Of a stretch of 64,000 nucleotides of DNA, positions 20,088-28,628 are shown piece after piece. Position 1 is the first letter of the stretch. Every line of letters begins with the position of its first letter. The position numbers and the translations under genes are program-made. The DNA is from Methanobrevibacter sp. (GTDB lineage Archaea > Methanobacteriota > Methanobacteria > Methanobacteriales > Methanobacteriaceae): assembly GCF_017406825.1 (NCBI RefSeq), contig NZ_JAFQXT010000044.1, positions 1 through 64,000 on the forward strand, written 5' to 3'. The notes beneath the pieces were generated by a model. That model was given only the letters and a program-made list of their open reading frames with translations, ran no database searches and was not told where the DNA came from.

Positions 20088-20774
20088 ATGGAACAGAAAA
20101 ACATTACTGGATATGAAAAGGAATATGAAACTAAAGACCATCCGTCAATAAAAGGTCTTCAAATAATTGAAGGGAAAAACAATTTCCCCATCAGCTGGTT
20201 AAATCAGCAAGGATATTGTGAATACCAGCTATATCTCGAGTACATGAAAGGCATAGAAACAAAACCTACAAGGGCAATGACCCAGGGAAGCAGGATTCAC
20301 GAAGAACTTGAAGACATATTTAAACAGGACGCGACACCATCCACATTTGAAGATGCGGTTGAAGCATCCAAACAAACCGCAACAATGTCAAGGGAATGCT
20401 TTGTAGTGGCTCCCAAATATGGAATTAGAGGATATATCGATGAAATATGGATGAAACCCGAAGAAATCGTAATCATCGATGACAAGCCTGGAAGAACCCC
20501 CTATGAATCAACAATGAATCAGGTAAGGGCATACTGTCTTGCATATAAAGACATGACCGGCGATGAAAGAAAAATAAAAGGGGCATTAAGAGAAAGGGGA
20601 ACAGACAATTTATTCTGGATTGAAGTGTTCACTCCCGAAGTTGAAAAATCAATAAAATTCACAATTGAGAGAATGCACGGTTTGTTTGAAGGTACAAAAC
20701 CATTCATAGCAACTAAAAACCCTAAAAAATGCAGATCATGCAGATTCAAAAATGATTGTGAACATTCAAAATGA
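20088..20774 (+). CDS. Cas4-like PD-(D/E)XK nuclease without CRISPR context
   Basis: A 228-residue Cas4/RecB-type exonuclease. The motifs are GSRIHEELED (His of motif I), GYIDEIW (Asp), IIDDKPG (the D-x-K pair) and NQVRAYCLAY (QxxxY). An iron-sulfur cluster is likely, with one Cys in GYCEYQLYL and three in CRSCRFKNDC at the C terminus. I chose the ATG at 20088 after AAGG; an ATG 20 codons upstream lies in the SPL leader. No cas1, cas2 or repeat array is visible nearby, so it is probably a stand-alone archaeal Cas4-family repair nuclease. Confidence 0.85.
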   Translation: MEQKNITGYEKEYETKDHPSIKGLQIIEGKNNFPISWLNQQGYCEYQLYLEYMKGIETKPTRAMTQGSRIHEELEDIFKQDATPSTFEDAVEASKQTATMSRECFVVAPKYGIRGYIDEIWMKPEEIVIIDDKPGRTPYESTMNQVRAYCLAYKDMTGDERKIKGALRERGTDNLFWIEVFTPEVEKSIKFTIERMHGLFEGTKPFIATKNPKKCRSCRFKNDCEHSK

Positions 20775-20787
20775 AAAGAATTTGGAA

Positions 20788-21426
20788 CTAAACAACCCTA
20801 TTCAAGCCCAAATGGATTTTGTTTTTCTTATAAACCTTATCCAAAATCCCATTCCATTCCTCAATAGATATGTGGCCCTTATTTGGGATTAGACTATCAA
20901 GTGATGCTTCGGTTACGTTTAAAATATCTGCAAGCACATATGACAATGTTCTGCCCGTTAAAGACAAATCATAAGGGTCATATCCTGTTACCGCCAGAAC
21001 CCACACATTATCTTTGGATGAACTGTTATACTCCTTTCTAAGCGAATCAAACCAACTGGCTATTCGAGCATCATCAGTTCCAATTCCTTCGCCAATTGAG
21101 ATATAATAATCCTCGCCGCTGAAATCAATTGAATCAATGGCCTTTTGGATTTTATTTTTAAGTTCCGGAGAATCCAACTCCAAATCAAATTCGTTATTGG
21201 TTATTGTATCTGACAAATAGTTTTCCAGTTCCTTCTTATTTTTAAAATAGCCTAACGGCTCCAATCTGTCAGGATCGCGGTCGCATAAGTCATAGATTAG
21301 GTCTTCATCAACATCGACAATCTCATAACCATCTAATTTATGTGATTTATACTCTTTAAAGTCAATGCAATAGTTTTCCAAATCTTCCTTATTCAGATAC
21401 CAGAGAACCTGGACTTTTTTTATCAT
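20788..21426 (-). CDS. Hypothetical protein, 212 residues
   Basis: No family recognised. It is a soluble acidic protein with an N-terminal VQVLWYLNKEDLENYCI part and a conserved-looking DNVWVLAVTGYDPYDLSLTGRTLSYV block near residue 140. I chose the ATG at 21424-21426, with GTGAT just upstream; a GTG three codons earlier is possible. It begins next to the stop of the RDD gene and is probably translated with it. Confidence 0.65.
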   Translation of the reverse strand: MIKKVQVLWYLNKEDLENYCIDFKEYKSHKLDGYEIVDVDEDLIYDLCDRDPDRLEPLGYFKNKKELENYLSDTITNNEFDLELDSPELKNKIQKAIDSIDFSGEDYYISIGEGIGTDDARIASWFDSLRKEYNSSSKDNVWVLAVTGYDPYDLSLTGRTLSYVLADILNVTEASLDSLIPNKGHISIEEWNGILDKVYKKNKIHLGLNRVV

Positions 21427-21427
21427 C

Positions 21428-21823
21428 CTAATCACTTACAACAACGGTACGTGTAATGCTGTTCAATATCCTATCAGTTTTCAAAAATCGGCCTATTAAC
21501 CAATCAAAAATAATTGGAACCCAATATATTTTTGTCAGATTACGTACAATTGCCTGAGGCCATGAAATATCATGACCGTTCTGTGATTTGACTTTAAGAT
21601 ACAATACGGATTTGCCAATTGTAGCGCCAAAGTTTTTTTCACAAAATATAAAATAAATCAATATCAGGAAAGGTACAAAATAAGGGAAATACTGATAAAC
21701 ACTATAAACTGTGCTTGGAGTCATTACCGCAAATATGAAGTAAGATAAAATCCACATTATCGCTGAAACTACAAAAAAATCAATGATATATGCAATTACT
21801 CTTCTTGTAAATACTGTAGCCAT
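21428..21823 (-). CDS. RDD family membrane protein
   Basis: A 131-residue integral membrane protein with three likely helices: about residues 7-32, 42-60, and a weaker one after RNLTKIYWVPIIFDWL. The family motif is R-RVIAYIIDFF at the N terminus and GATIGKSVLYLKV in the middle. The function of RDD proteins is mostly unknown, and some act in ion exchange. It lies 9 bases after hypE and overlaps the next gene, which suggests a three-gene transcript. Confidence 0.85.
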   Translation of the reverse strand: MATVFTRRVIAYIIDFFVVSAIMWILSYFIFAVMTPSTVYSVYQYFPYFVPFLILIYFIFCEKNFGATIGKSVLYLKVKSQNGHDISWPQAIVRNLTKIYWVPIIFDWLIGRFLKTDRILNSITRTVVVSD

Positions 21824-21832
21824 ATTTTCACC

Positions 21833-22852
21833 TTAACATACTCTAGGAACCGGATCGGCTATCGGGGCTTCGAGAATTCTTTCACCACCTATAGGGGTGT
21901 TGACGACAACATAATCGCCTTCAACAACCTCACCGATTATTGCTGCATTTTCACCATACTTTTCGCCTTTAATAGCTTCCAGAACCGCTTCAGCCTTATC
22001 GGCCTTAACGCCCATAACAACTTTTCCCTCATTGGCTACTTCAAACGGATCAATACCCAGCATTTCAGAAACAGCATGGACCTCCTCTCTTATAGGAATC
22101 GCATCTTGTTCAAGCACAACACCTACACCTGCTTTTGAGGCCATTTCATTGATTGCATTTGCAAAGCCTCCACGGGTAGGGTCCTTCATAGCTGTAACTC
22201 CACCAATATCTAAAGCTTTCTTAATTATATTCCACATAGGAGCGACATCTGATTTCAAATCTGTTTCAAAACCAAATCCTTCCCTAAATGACATAAGACT
22301 CATACCATGGTCTCCTAAACTGCCGGTGACAATAATCTTGTCGCCGATTTCAAGACCAGAATCACGAACCACTTCACCCTTTTTGGCTATTCCTATACCT
22401 GTTGTGACCATAACAATACCGTCAAGCTTGTCTTGAGGCATCACCTTTGTATCTCCGGTAATTACTGCAACACCAACCTCTTCACAGGCTTCGTTTAAGG
22501 ATTTCATGATTTTATCCAAATCTTCAATCGGGAAGCCTTCCTGCATGATAATCGCGTTTGAAATAGCTAATGGTTGAGCACCCATTACGGAAACGTCGTT
22601 TATTGTTCCTGCGGCTGAAATTCTGCCGATGTCCCCTCCCGGGAAAAATAATGGGTCGATTGTGTGACCATCTGTTGTAAAAACAATTTCATAATCCCCT
22701 AAAGGAATTGATGCTCCATCATCTAAGTCATCCAAGCTAATACCACCATTCACACTTTTTTTAGTGATATTGTCTAAAATTGTGCTGGAGATTAAATTAG
22801 CCATGACTTCTCCGCCGGCTCCATGATTCATATTAATTTTATCTTCTGACAT
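21833..22852 (-). CDS. hypE: Hydrogenase maturation factor HypE
   Basis: A 339-residue HypE, which dehydrates the carbamoyl group from HypF on its C-terminal cysteine to form the CN ligand of NiFe hydrogenases. It has the N-terminal NMNHGAGGEVM, the AIR-synthase-like ATP fold with DPTRGGFANAINEM, and the essential C-terminal PRVC ending in the thiocarboxamide Cys. The length is normal. Methanogen hydrogenases (Frh, Mvh, Eha/Ehb) would be the clients. Other hyp genes are not in this window. Confidence 0.97.
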   Translation of the reverse strand: MSEDKINMNHGAGGEVMANLISSTILDNITKKSVNGGISLDDLDDGASIPLGDYEIVFTTDGHTIDPLFFPGGDIGRISAAGTINDVSVMGAQPLAISNAIIMQEGFPIEDLDKIMKSLNEACEEVGVAVITGDTKVMPQDKLDGIVMVTTGIGIAKKGEVVRDSGLEIGDKIIVTGSLGDHGMSLMSFREGFGFETDLKSDVAPMWNIIKKALDIGGVTAMKDPTRGGFANAINEMASKAGVGVVLEQDAIPIREEVHAVSEMLGIDPFEVANEGKVVMGVKADKAEAVLEAIKGEKYGENAAIIGEVVEGDYVVVNTPIGGERILEAPIADPVPRVC

Positions 22853-22928
22853 TTTATCTCCTAAATCTAATAATAACTAACAAAGTAATATTTGTAAAAA
22901 CAAGTATTTAAAATTATGAAAAAAGTAT

Positions 22929-22968
22929 ATAAAAAAAAAGAGAATTTAAAGATAGAAATCTTTAAATT
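22929..22968 (-). terminator. Terminator of rps8e
   Basis: A perfect 11-bp stem (AATTTAAAGAT / ATCTTTAAATT, 22943-22953 and 22958-22968) with a 4-base loop overlaps the rps8e stop codon. On the minus strand it runs into nine T (22930-22939 region). Confidence 0.8.
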
Positions 22969-23336
22969 AAAATTCCGTTGATAACACCATCTTGACCAGG
23001 TCTGGATGTTACTTTAGCATTACCTTCAGGAGTTTCTACGATAGCACCTTTGGTAATGATGTTCCTTCTTACGTAGTTAGGGTTTGCGGTGTTTTCGACT
23101 ACTCCTAAAATGTCTACAACTTGGGTTTTGCCGTTTGCGTCGGTAACGTTGATCTTATTACCGGTAGCTAACCTGAGTTTTTCGTTTCCGCCACGGGTTC
23201 TGATTTTTCTTAATTTTTTTTCATCTAACCTAGTTTCAGCTGGGTCTCTTCCTAATTCTGATTTCCTTTTTCCACGGTGTGCAACATTTCTTGCACCTGA
23301 TGGACTTCTTGTTGATTTTCCTTGAGAAATTGCCAT
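22962..23336 (-). CDS. rps8e: 30S ribosomal protein S8e
   Basis: A 124-residue archaeal S8e. The basic N terminus AISQGKSTRSPSGARNVAHRGKRKSELGRDPAETR and the RTRGGNEKLRLA block are typical. It is transcribed alone, with its own terminator, and carries a GGTGA-type ribosome site. Confidence 0.97.
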   Translation of the reverse strand: MAISQGKSTRSPSGARNVAHRGKRKSELGRDPAETRLDEKKLRKIRTRGGNEKLRLATGNKINVTDANGKTQVVDILGVVENTANPNYVRRNIITKGAIVETPEGNAKVTSRPGQDGVINGILI

Positions 23337-23528
23337 TATTTCACCTAATAAATATAATCTGTAATATAATAATCGCTGTCAATAAGTCCCTTTTCAATTA
23401 AGCCATCGGCAAGATTATTGATAACTTAATTATTGAGAGCAAAAAAGAGCCTTAAAGAATAATGATAATAAAATATTACTTTATCATTATATATAAATGT
23501 TATATTTTTAAGGCCTAAAATAAGAATT

Positions 23529-23765
23529 TCAATTTTTATTTTTTAAAATAAATTCATCAATCAGTTTATCGAATTCCTCTTCAGACAAATTTTCATCTGA
23601 TGCAGCTTCAAGAATTTGTTGAATATCCTCATCAGAAACATCATCACCCAATAACTCAAGCAGCAATTGCTTTAGGTCTCCATCATCAATGTACGCTTCA
23701 GCCGAAGTTACAGATTGTGAGTTTCCATCTTCATCAAGGGTATAATATGGAATTTCTTTTGACAT
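23529..23765 (-). CDS. Acidic small hypothetical protein, 78 residues
   Basis: A small protein with a strongly acidic helical C-terminal half. It has no membrane segment and no cysteine, and no family is recognised. It follows the next acidic gene by four bases on the same strand, so the pair is one transcript. The C terminus (LSEEEFDKLIDEFILKNKN) looks like a short helical bundle. Confidence 0.6.
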   Translation of the reverse strand: MSKEIPYYTLDEDGNSQSVTSAEAYIDDGDLKQLLLELLGDDVSDEDIQQILEAASDENLSEEEFDKLIDEFILKNKN

Positions 23766-23769
23766 TTAA

Positions 23770-24060
23770 TTATTCCTCATCGTCTTCATCGGGAAATTCA
23801 TAGTAAACTACATTATATGGATCATCATCGAATTGCCATTCATTCGGTTCGTCAAGGTAATCTTCATCATCCAGAATATCGTCGCCAAGTTCCTCTTCGC
23901 CTTCAACCTGTATTACGATATTTACTTCATCACCTAACTCTTCAACATCAATTCCCAATTCCTCCAAGTCTATTTCCAGTTCTCCATCTTCAATGGCCTC
24001 CGGAGGCACCACTATAACGATTTCATCTACAGAATCAACATTGATATTTTCATCTTTCAT
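23770..24060 (-). CDS. Extremely acidic hypothetical protein, 96 residues
   Basis: Of 96 residues, 41 are Asp or Glu and only one is Lys. The middle shows alternating hydrophobic and acidic residues (LEIDLEELGIDVEELG), and the C terminus ends in a run of acidic residues. Such a charge could suit a DNA mimic, an RNA polymerase or ribosome partner, or a metal buffer, but nothing shows which. It is first in a two-gene unit and has a GTGAT-type ribosome site. Confidence 0.6.
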   Translation of the reverse strand: MKDENINVDSVDEIVIVVPPEAIEDGELEIDLEELGIDVEELGDEVNIVIQVEGEEELGDDILDDEDYLDEPNEWQFDDDPYNVVYYEFPDEDDEE

Positions 24061-24139
24061 ATTATCACTTCGATTAATAGTTATTTGATTAACTGATATT
24101 TAAAATTTAACGGTCAATTGAAATGTGAAAGTCCTTGTT

Positions 24140-24223
24140 CAATCCTCAGATTGGGGGATAATGGAGTATTTTTACTCCATTGAAAGCGCTATTCCCCGTT
24201 TGTAGGAATCGTCAGGTCCTACA
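24140..24223 (-). ncRNA. Possible structured RNA or mRNA leader
   Basis: About 85 bases between two same-strand genes contain three hairpins: CAATC/GATTG (24140-24153); a nested GGGGA/TCCCC (24154-24158 with 24193-24197) around AATGGAGTA/TACTCCATT (24160-24168, 24173-24181); and TGTAGGA/TCCTACA (24201-24207, 24217-24223). The GC content is higher than in nearby spacers. The strand is not certain; minus is chosen from the flanking genes. The last stem overlaps the stop of the 24219 gene, so part could be a terminator. I could not match a known RNA family. Confidence 0.35.
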
Positions 24224-24566
24224 TGTTGCAATCTATCAGATATTTCAAATCAGGAATGCCGAAAGTGTTTTTGCATTCTGTTGCAAAAATCAATGAACCT
24301 TCAACACACATCCTGAACACTAGATTGTTGCTGTCACAGTCAATGCCTATTTTAACATCAGCACTTTCGAGTGTGCTTTTTGAAGTGTTCAAGACTTCAG
24401 AGGCGTTTTGGATGAAAACTGATGTAGGCATATTGGAATCATTAATTGCCAGAAATACCCCATCGCTTATGCCATAATCTGCTATGTATCCATTTTTTCC
24501 ATCTATTTTGCCAACGAATGTATCGTTTATTTCGTCATAACTTGAAATTAATCTTTCTTTTTTCAT
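24219..24566 (-). CDS. Hypothetical protein, DUF2283-like
   Basis: A 115-residue protein. The order of features (SYDEINDTFVGKIDGKNG, a short acidic DGVFLAIND block, then VFIQNASEVL) resembles DUF2283 proteins, which carry a short beta-sheet domain ending in an IxNAS-like motif. The match is weak and made by eye. The C-terminal half has three cysteines. The ribosome site GAGTTGAT precedes the ATG, and a TATA-like TTATATATTA lies about 35 bases upstream. Confidence 0.55.
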   Translation of the reverse strand: MKKERLISSYDEINDTFVGKIDGKNGYIADYGISDGVFLAINDSNMPTSVFIQNASEVLNTSKSTLESADVKIGIDCDSNNLVFRMCVEGSLIFATECKNTFGIPDLKYLIDCNM

Positions 24567-24670
24567 AATATCAACTCCACACTAAACTATATTTAATATA
24601 ATATATAATGAATGTCCAAGAGCATTTGAAAAGTATTATTTTTATTTTTCACCTAAATTTAAGCATTCTA

Positions 24671-24687
24671 ATGCAATTAAATTGCAT
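24671..24687. promoter_or_regulatory. 17-bp perfect palindrome upstream of the split PolB gene
   Basis: ATGCAATTAAATTGCAT is a perfect palindrome with one central base, 70 bases upstream of the DNA polymerase subunit start and 100 bases from the divergent DUF2283-like gene. It may be an operator for either gene. No regulator is known. Confidence 0.35.
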
Positions 24688-24757
24688 CGTTTTGATAAAA
24701 TTGACTTCAAAAAAAGATATTAACACCATTAACTAAATTATAAAATAGGTGTAAAAA

Positions 24758-25441
24758 TTGGTTGAAGAAAGCCCAGAACAAATTGCTCTTGAAGCTGAAA
24801 TTAAACAGCAAGCCCAGAAATTCCTGACATACCTCAATTCAACACTGCCCGAAAGCATGGAATTGGAATATGAGGGATTTTACAGAAGAGGCTTCTTTGT
24901 CAGCAAAAAAAGATATGCCGTGATTGAGGATGGGGAAATCATAGCGAAAGGATTGGAATTGGTTAGGAGAGACTGGGCTCCAATAGTGAAAAATACACAG
25001 GAATCTATTTTAATGGCTATTTTAAAAGAAGGGGATTCCAATAAGGCTATTGATGAAGTGAAAAAAGTCCTGAAACGGATTAAAAAAGGCGAAGTTGATA
25101 AAAAAGAACTTATTATCCACACCCAGATAACCAAACCATTAAACCAGTATAAGCAAGTTGGCCCACATGTCGTGGCGGCCCAGAGAATCGAGGAACATGG
25201 CGTTAAGGTTTCACGAGGAACCATCATCCAATACATAATAGTTAAAGGAAAAGGCTCAATCAGCCAGAGGGCCGTGCCGTATGAATACAGCGAAGGCTAT
25301 GACTATGACAAGGACTATTACATCAACAATCAGCTGATACCTGCAGTTGAAAGGATTATGTATTCATTCGGATACAGCAAAAAAGACCTGCAGGACCTTG
25401 CAGCCGGTGAAGTCCAACAAAGTTTAGATGCATTTTTCTAA
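24758..25441 (+). CDS. Small subunit of split family-B DNA polymerase
   Basis: A 227-residue protein matching the C-terminal palm and thumb part of family-B DNA polymerases. KKRY is at residues 50-53, then ELVRRDWAP, then the thumb segment with [18 protein letters not shown] and [11 protein letters not shown]. In Methanothermobacter, family-B polymerase is encoded as two polypeptides (about 68 and 25 kDa), and this matches the small one in size and content. The large part with the exonuclease and the other catalytic motifs is not in the window. The start is TTG at 24758, preceded by GGTG at about 24748. Confidence 0.9.
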   Translation: MVEESPEQIALEAEIKQQAQKFLTYLNSTLPESMELEYEGFYRRGFFVSKKRYAVIEDGEIIAKGLELVRRDWAPIVKNTQESILMAILKEGDSNKAIDEVKKVLKRIKKGEVDKKELIIHTQITKPLNQYKQVGPHVVAAQRIEEHGVKVSRGTIIQYIIVKGKGSISQRAVPYEYSEGYDYDKDYYINNQLIPAVERIMYSFGYSKKDLQDLAAGEVQQSLDAFF

Positions 25442-25477
25442 ATATTTAAATATTTTTAAGGTTATATTAAAAACCAT

Positions 25478-26173
25478 ATGATTAAAAATGATGATGACCG
25501 TGTTGTATTTTTCGATGTAGATGGCACATTGCTTGACACATCCGATTTTGCGGAAACCGCAAGAAAAGCGGCAATAGGATTGATGGTGGACAACGGTTTG
25601 CCCCTTGACAAGGATGAGGCATATGGTGTTTTAAAAACAATTATCCGTGAAAAAGGTTCCAATTATGGAAAACACTTTAATGTATTGACCCAAGTAGTGT
25701 TAGGCCATGAGGATCCGATGCTGGTGGCGCTCGGCATGATTACCTACCACAACGTTAAAATGGCTCTTTTAAGACCATTTCCAGAAACCATCGATACCCT
25801 AATCTATCTTAAAAGCCAAGGATATCGTCTTGCAGTCATATCAAACGGACTGACCATCAAACAATGGGAAAAATTAGTTAGGCTAAACATACACTCATTT
25901 TTCGATGAAGTTATCACATCAGAAGCAGTTGGTAAAAATAAGCCGAACAAGCTAATCTATGATGTGGCTCTTAGAAAAATGAAAGGAAACCCTGAAAAAT
26001 CCGTTATGATAGGCAATAAATTCAAAGAAGATGCGCTGGGCGCAGTCAATGCGGGCATGAGTGCAATTCTTGTCAATGCAGACATTACCGAAGAGGACAG
26101 GGAATACATTAAACAGGAAAAATTAGATATTACCATCATTGACAATATTGGTGACGTAAACACTATCTTATAA
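25478..26173 (+). CDS. HAD-superfamily hydrolase
   Basis: A 231-residue subfamily IA HAD phosphatase similar to the archaeal TIGR02253 group. Motif I is FFDVDGTLLDT near residue 9, motif II is VISNGL near residue 118, motif III is the Lys of GKNKPN, and motif IV is MIGNKFKEDALGA near residue 180. The substrate is unknown. It lies 36 bases after the polymerase gene on the same strand and may share its transcript. Confidence 0.88.
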   Translation: MIKNDDDRVVFFDVDGTLLDTSDFAETARKAAIGLMVDNGLPLDKDEAYGVLKTIIREKGSNYGKHFNVLTQVVLGHEDPMLVALGMITYHNVKMALLRPFPETIDTLIYLKSQGYRLAVISNGLTIKQWEKLVRLNIHSFFDEVITSEAVGKNKPNKLIYDVALRKMKGNPEKSVMIGNKFKEDALGAVNAGMSAILVNADITEEDREYIKQEKLDITIIDNIGDVNTIL

Positions 26174-26183
26174 TCGCCAAGCT

Positions 26184-26957
26184 TCAAAACTCCAGTTCCA
26201 AGGTTACCGGGCAGTGGTCTGAACCGTAAATGTCTGATAAAATTTCAGCTGATTTTACGTTATCTTTCATTTCTTCATTTACATAGAAATAGTCCAATCT
26301 CCAGCCGGCATTTCTTTCACGTGCACGGGTCCTATAACTCCACCAGGTAAAGTTATTTTCCCCTTCATCAAACATTCTGAATGTATCGACAAAACCCGCT
26401 TCCTCAATCTGGTCTAGCCATGCCCTTTCTTCCGGCAAATAACCTGATTTTCCCTCGCAGTTTTTAGGATTATAAACATCAATCGGATTGTGGGCAATGT
26501 TATAGTCCCCTGTGATGACTATGTTTTTGCCTTCGTTTTTAAGTTCAACAAGCTGGTCCAATAACGCATTGCAGAAATCAACTTTAAAATCCAGTCTTTT
26601 AGCTTCCATTCCACTGTTTGGGAAGTAGATATTGTATAAAATGAAGTCGGGATATTCTACCTTTAAAACTCTGCCTTCAGAATCCAGCCTCTCAACGCCA
26701 AGCCCTTTAGTGACGCTTACAGGTTCTATTTTGGAGTAGGTTCCGACTCCACTGTATCCTTTCTTTTCGGCTTCATTGAAACATTGGTGGAATCCCTCCA
26801 CATCAGCTAATCTTTTAGGAATTTTATCCTGTGTTGCTCTGACTTCCTGAAAGTTGATGATGTCCGCATCGGTGTTTTCGAACCAGTCCCAAAACTCATC
26901 TTTTTTGGATACTGCTCTGATACCGTTAACGTTCCATGAAACTAGCTTCACTGACAT
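26184..26957 (-). CDS. xth: Exonuclease III family DNA repair nuclease
   Basis: A 257-residue ExoIII/AP endonuclease. The motifs are SWNVNGIRA, FQEVRA (Glu38, metal ligand), the GDYNIAHNPID segment, WWSYRTRARERNAGWRLDYF and GSDHCPV with the catalytic His. It closely resembles Mth212 of Methanothermobacter, which cuts at AP sites and also nicks DNA directly at uridine. The uridine activity here is inferred from that relative. Its ATG overlaps the pheS stop by one base. Confidence 0.93.
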   Translation of the reverse strand: MSVKLVSWNVNGIRAVSKKDEFWDWFENTDADIINFQEVRATQDKIPKRLADVEGFHQCFNEAEKKGYSGVGTYSKIEPVSVTKGLGVERLDSEGRVLKVEYPDFILYNIYFPNSGMEAKRLDFKVDFCNALLDQLVELKNEGKNIVITGDYNIAHNPIDVYNPKNCEGKSGYLPEERAWLDQIEEAGFVDTFRMFDEGENNFTWWSYRTRARERNAGWRLDYFYVNEEMKDNVKSAEILSDIYGSDHCPVTLELEF

Positions 26958-28498
26958 TATAATTCGACTCCATTAACGGTAGGCAATTCACGAAGCCATT
27001 TGATATCGCTTTTGTAGAGCATACGAATGTCTTCAACATCATACCTAATCATGGCAAGTCTTTCAATACCCAAACCGAAAGCCAATGCAGGTTGGTCAAT
27101 GCCCAATGGCCTTAATACTTCAGGTCTGAACATTCCTGCCCCTCCAAGCTCGATCCAGCTTTCCTTTTCCTCGAGATAGATTTCGGTTTCAGTGGACAGA
27201 TATGTGTAAGGGAAGTATGCAGGTCTGAATCTCACTTCAAAACCTAATTTTTTATAGAATTCTTTTAGAGTTCCTAGAAGATTTTGATAGCTAATTCCTT
27301 TATCGCAAACCAATCCTTCCACCTGATGGAATTCCGGCAAGTGCTTATAATCAAAAGTCTCTCTTCTGAACACCCTTCCAACTGAAAACATTTTAATTGG
27401 AGGTTCATGATTGAATAAGTGTTTGGTTGATATTCCGGTTGTGTGGGTTCTTAAAACGCTTTGGCGTGCAATGTCTTCACTCCAATCATATTGCCAGCCA
27501 ATGGAACCTGTATCGGCACCGGTTTCATGAGTTTCCGCAGTGAGTTTTACAAGCGCATCATCCGGCAAATCGCATGTCAAAGGATTCTTAAGGTAGAATG
27601 TATCCTGCATTTCACGGGCTGCGTGATCCTGTGGCTGGAAAAGTGAGTCAAAGTTCCAGAATGCAGATTCGACAAATTCTCCATTGTCTTCTGAAAAGCC
27701 CATATTCAGGAATATCTCCCTGATTTCATCAATGATTACTCTTAATGGGTGTTTTTTGCCGGCAAAAATTACAGGAGCTTCCGCCTTTATATCATATGGA
27801 CGGTATTCCAAGCTTTTCCATTCACCCTCCTTCAGGTGTTCATGAGTTAATTGGGTAGCTTGTTCTTTTATTTCAAAGCCAACGTTGAGTATTTCTTCTC
27901 CTTTAGGCAGGATTTTAAATGAGTGTGAGGTTTCTTTTTTAATATTTAAGATGTTTTTCCTACCGGTTAACTTTTTAAAGCCATCCCTTAAATCATCAGC
28001 AAAGAGTTTAACACCGTCAGCATTGGCTTTAAGATGTTCCAGAACTTTTTCATCAACATCAGACTTGCCTGCGAAGTCCTTACCCACATCTGTGATGTTG
28101 ATTACGCCTTTATCGATTTGCGCCCAGTTCTTTTGACGCAACCATCCAAGAGCAATTCCAGTTTCCTTTTTGTCAATTCCTGCCTCATCGGCCAAATCCT
28201 TCATAGGAATCTGTTTTTTTTCGGCCAGAACATTCAATATCTTTCTTTCTGGAAGTCCCTGGTTAGCGTATTTAAGTCCATCTTCTGTTAATGAATATAT
28301 CATTTGCACATCTTTGCGCATTTCAATAATGTCTTTAGATGCAAGTGATCCGGCTGCGCTCATTACTGATTTGATATCCATACCAGTATTTGAAGCAATC
28401 CTGTTTGGGGTGGCATCCGGATTAGCTTCCAGTTCCTTTAAAAGTTTCTTTTCATAAATATGTAATTCACTAATGGTTTTTTTAATATCCTCACTCAT
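26957..28498 (-). CDS. pheS: Phenylalanyl-tRNA synthetase alpha subunit
   Basis: A 513-residue archaeal/eukaryotic-type PheS. The N-terminal 180 residues are winged-helix repeats that bind tRNA, and the class II core includes [15 protein letters not shown] (motif 2 region), [11 protein letters not shown] and the motif 3 segment [14 protein letters not shown]. It is longer than bacterial PheS, as expected. PheT is not in the window. xth overlaps it downstream. Confidence 0.96.
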   Translation of the reverse strand: MSEDIKKTISELHIYEKKLLKELEANPDATPNRIASNTGMDIKSVMSAAGSLASKDIIEMRKDVQMIYSLTEDGLKYANQGLPERKILNVLAEKKQIPMKDLADEAGIDKKETGIALGWLRQKNWAQIDKGVINITDVGKDFAGKSDVDEKVLEHLKANADGVKLFADDLRDGFKKLTGRKNILNIKKETSHSFKILPKGEEILNVGFEIKEQATQLTHEHLKEGEWKSLEYRPYDIKAEAPVIFAGKKHPLRVIIDEIREIFLNMGFSEDNGEFVESAFWNFDSLFQPQDHAAREMQDTFYLKNPLTCDLPDDALVKLTAETHETGADTGSIGWQYDWSEDIARQSVLRTHTTGISTKHLFNHEPPIKMFSVGRVFRRETFDYKHLPEFHQVEGLVCDKGISYQNLLGTLKEFYKKLGFEVRFRPAYFPYTYLSTETEIYLEEKESWIELGGAGMFRPEVLRPLGIDQPALAFGLGIERLAMIRYDVEDIRMLYKSDIKWLRELPTVNGVEL

Positions 28499-28569
28499 TC
28501 AAACACCATAATTTATAGATTAATAATATGATAATATATGTTTAGATTAATTTATAAATTTAGTGCTGA

Positions 28570-28606
28570 ATTTAAAAAAATAGCGAAAAAAATAAAAAAA
28601 ATAATG
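28570..28606 (-). terminator. T-rich terminator of the DGC-domain gene
   Basis: Downstream of the stop at 28629, the minus strand carries three successive runs of six to eight T (for example at 28594-28601) without a strong hairpin. Poly-T tracts of this kind terminate archaeal RNA polymerase. Confidence 0.5.
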
Positions 28607-28628
28607 AAATAATATTCCTGCTGACTCA

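Noticed and set aside
20000-21000. A CRISPR locus around the Cas4-like gene
   Set aside because: I looked for regularly spaced repeats on both strands in this region and saw none, and no cas1 or cas2 is nearby.
22032-22436. A 134-codon frame opposite hypE
   Set aside because: It is the antisense of a certain gene, with a Ser/Ile/Pro-rich composition and no start signal.
24140-24223. H/ACA, C/D or K-loop assignment for the structured spacer
   Set aside because: The CTGA and ACA-like elements are not placed as those RNA classes require, and the loop is too short for a K-loop.
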